Origin: Echria macrotheca
Lineage: Eukaryota; Ascomycota; Sordariomycetes; Sordariales; Schizotheciaceae
DNA length: 64,000 bases
Assembly: GCA_030411725.1 (NCBI GenBank)
Contig: MU839828.1
Location: forward strand, 558,001 to 622,000
Reading direction: 5' to 3'
Made by a program: the position numbers and the translations under genes. Positions 62,945 through 64,000 of this stretch are shown here, piece by piece. The notes beneath the pieces were generated by a model. That model searched no databases. It saw nothing but the letters and a program-made list of their open reading frames with translations, and was not told where the DNA came from. Within the stretch, counting starts at the first letter, position 1. Each line of letters begins with the position of its first letter.

Positions 62945-64000
62945 TTTTGCTTGGTGGTGGTGTTCGGCACTCCCGCTCACAACATTGAACGCTGACAAGC
63001 AGAGCAGAGGTGTGTGTGTATGTGCAGGTAGGTCACTTGGAAGTTAGAAACGTCAAACCATCTCGAGGTTTTTCTCGGCGGCGTCTACACAGGTATTATA
63101 TCGCGGCAACCAGCCCCTCGCGGCCGATGTGCTGATATCTAACCTAGCTAAGGTACATTCCTTCCCACTCACGCGACCAAGCCTTATCATATCTCGATCC
63201 CAAAACACATGGTGAAATAAAAGATGGTAACAATCGTGAACCGACAACGCGCGGGGGTTAGGAAAAACGACCCCTTATCTCGTGCCAATGCCGTGGGATT
63301 CGGATCCGGCAATGTGAAAATGCTTATTCGGCGTGGCGAACCGACGCCAAGTGATATGAGCGCAGCGCTGAACCCGCCCCGTCCTCCCGTCTTTCGGCGA
63401 CGATCTCCCTCTTCTCCCTACCTCATCACCCGTTCAGTTTCCGATGGTGGATACATTACCAAGTATGGACAAAAACAACGCTGTGGAGAGAAAAGGAGGG
63501 GGAATAGCACCCGCATTGCCCGCAATACGAAGGGGCCCAATGATAAAAAACCCCTACGCAAATATGTTACGGAGGCGAGACACTAAGAAATAAGCAAAAT
63601 ACCCGCCTTATCAGCGGGGCTTCTCCAGCGCACCTCTGCCCCGTGGTTGGTTCCCCGAACAGAGTCTGGGCGTCTTGGCCCTGCTGTGGAGAAAGGGAAG
63701 CCAGCCAGGTCTGGGCTCTCCTCCGGGAATACTAATACCGCCAACTAAAAACCAGACGAGCGGTTTATCAACGCGTGCTGTAACTGTTTCGACCCACCCC
63801 CGCTTCGTTGAACCCTTGTTGCAGTTTCTATGACGTTACCGTGCGTTTTCTGACGGGTTGATTCACATTGGAGTTTGGAGACGGAGGGGGCCGTCATGAT
63901 GCGTAGAGCTTAGATAGTAAACAAAACAAGGGGCTGAATTGGGAGTCGGTATACCAATGAGAATCATGATCTTCTTGCAAGAGAACTTTGCTATCCTAAA
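62945..64000. other. Right-edge region
   Basis: About 1.06 kb upstream of the MFS gene. A plus-strand frame at 63224-63586 is Arg/Lys/Pro-rich without a motif and is not called. No gene is seen entering from the right edge. Confidence 0.4.

Overview
The window is nuclear DNA from a filamentous ascomycete (Pezizomycotina). Genes have short introns (45-74 nt) with GTAAGT/GTATGT-type donors and CTAAC-like branch points. Gene families include four HET-domain proteins, a fungal rhodopsin-domain membrane protein, a sedolisin and a GH95 fucosidase. A tRNA-Ala gene carries an anticodon-loop intron. No ribosomal, organellar or viral sequence was seen, and the species cannot be named from this sequence alone. 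Splice sites below were chosen by hand so that frames join and family motifs run through; none has transcript support.

Layout. 1-13 kb: the 5' end of an aldo-keto reductase runs off the left edge. It is followed by a CECR5-type HAD phosphatase, a NIPA-type Mg2+ transporter, HET protein 1, a small three-exon conserved-looking protein, an ACR3 arsenite exporter, and HET protein 2, which converges on ACR3. 13-22 kb: an intron-bearing tRNA-Ala(TGC), a Ser/Thr-rich secreted candidate, then a gene-poor, repeat-rich stretch. That stretch holds an 11-bp tandem repeat, a dispersed repeat, a minisatellite, an ~840-bp element with ~200-bp terminal inverted repeats, and a small Cys-rich gene. A secreted DUF4360-like protein follows. 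22-30 kb: a SET-domain protein with a signal-peptide-like N-terminus, HET protein 3, 3.5 kb of noncoding DNA with local duplications, and a GNAT acetyltransferase. 31-47 kb: a secreted Tri14-like beta-propeller, a SnoaL-like protein, a rhodopsin-domain protein, an NmrA-like reductase, a Pol III-like/tRNA-like locus, an AEC (PIN-like) transporter, a secreted FAD-linked (BBE-type) oxidase, and HET protein 4. 48-64 kb: two small ORF candidates, an HD-domain hydrolase, a secreted seven-repeat PLL-type lectin, a secreted GH95 alpha-L-fucosidase, a secreted sedolisin protease, an AT-rich MITE-like element, and an MFS transporter.

Together this looks like an accessory region for environment interaction (export of arsenite and other compounds, secreted hydrolases and a lectin, membrane sensing) interspersed with HET genes. 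No PKS, NRPS or terpene synthase backbone was found, so I do not call a biosynthetic cluster. The most interesting points are the adjacent, same-strand secreted lectin, fucosidase and protease genes; the two inverted-repeat elements; the dispersed repeat shared by 16.3 and 49.9 kb; the tRNA-like locus with an overlapping hairpin at 39.6 kb; and the frame-neutral 45-nt intron in the FAD oxidase.
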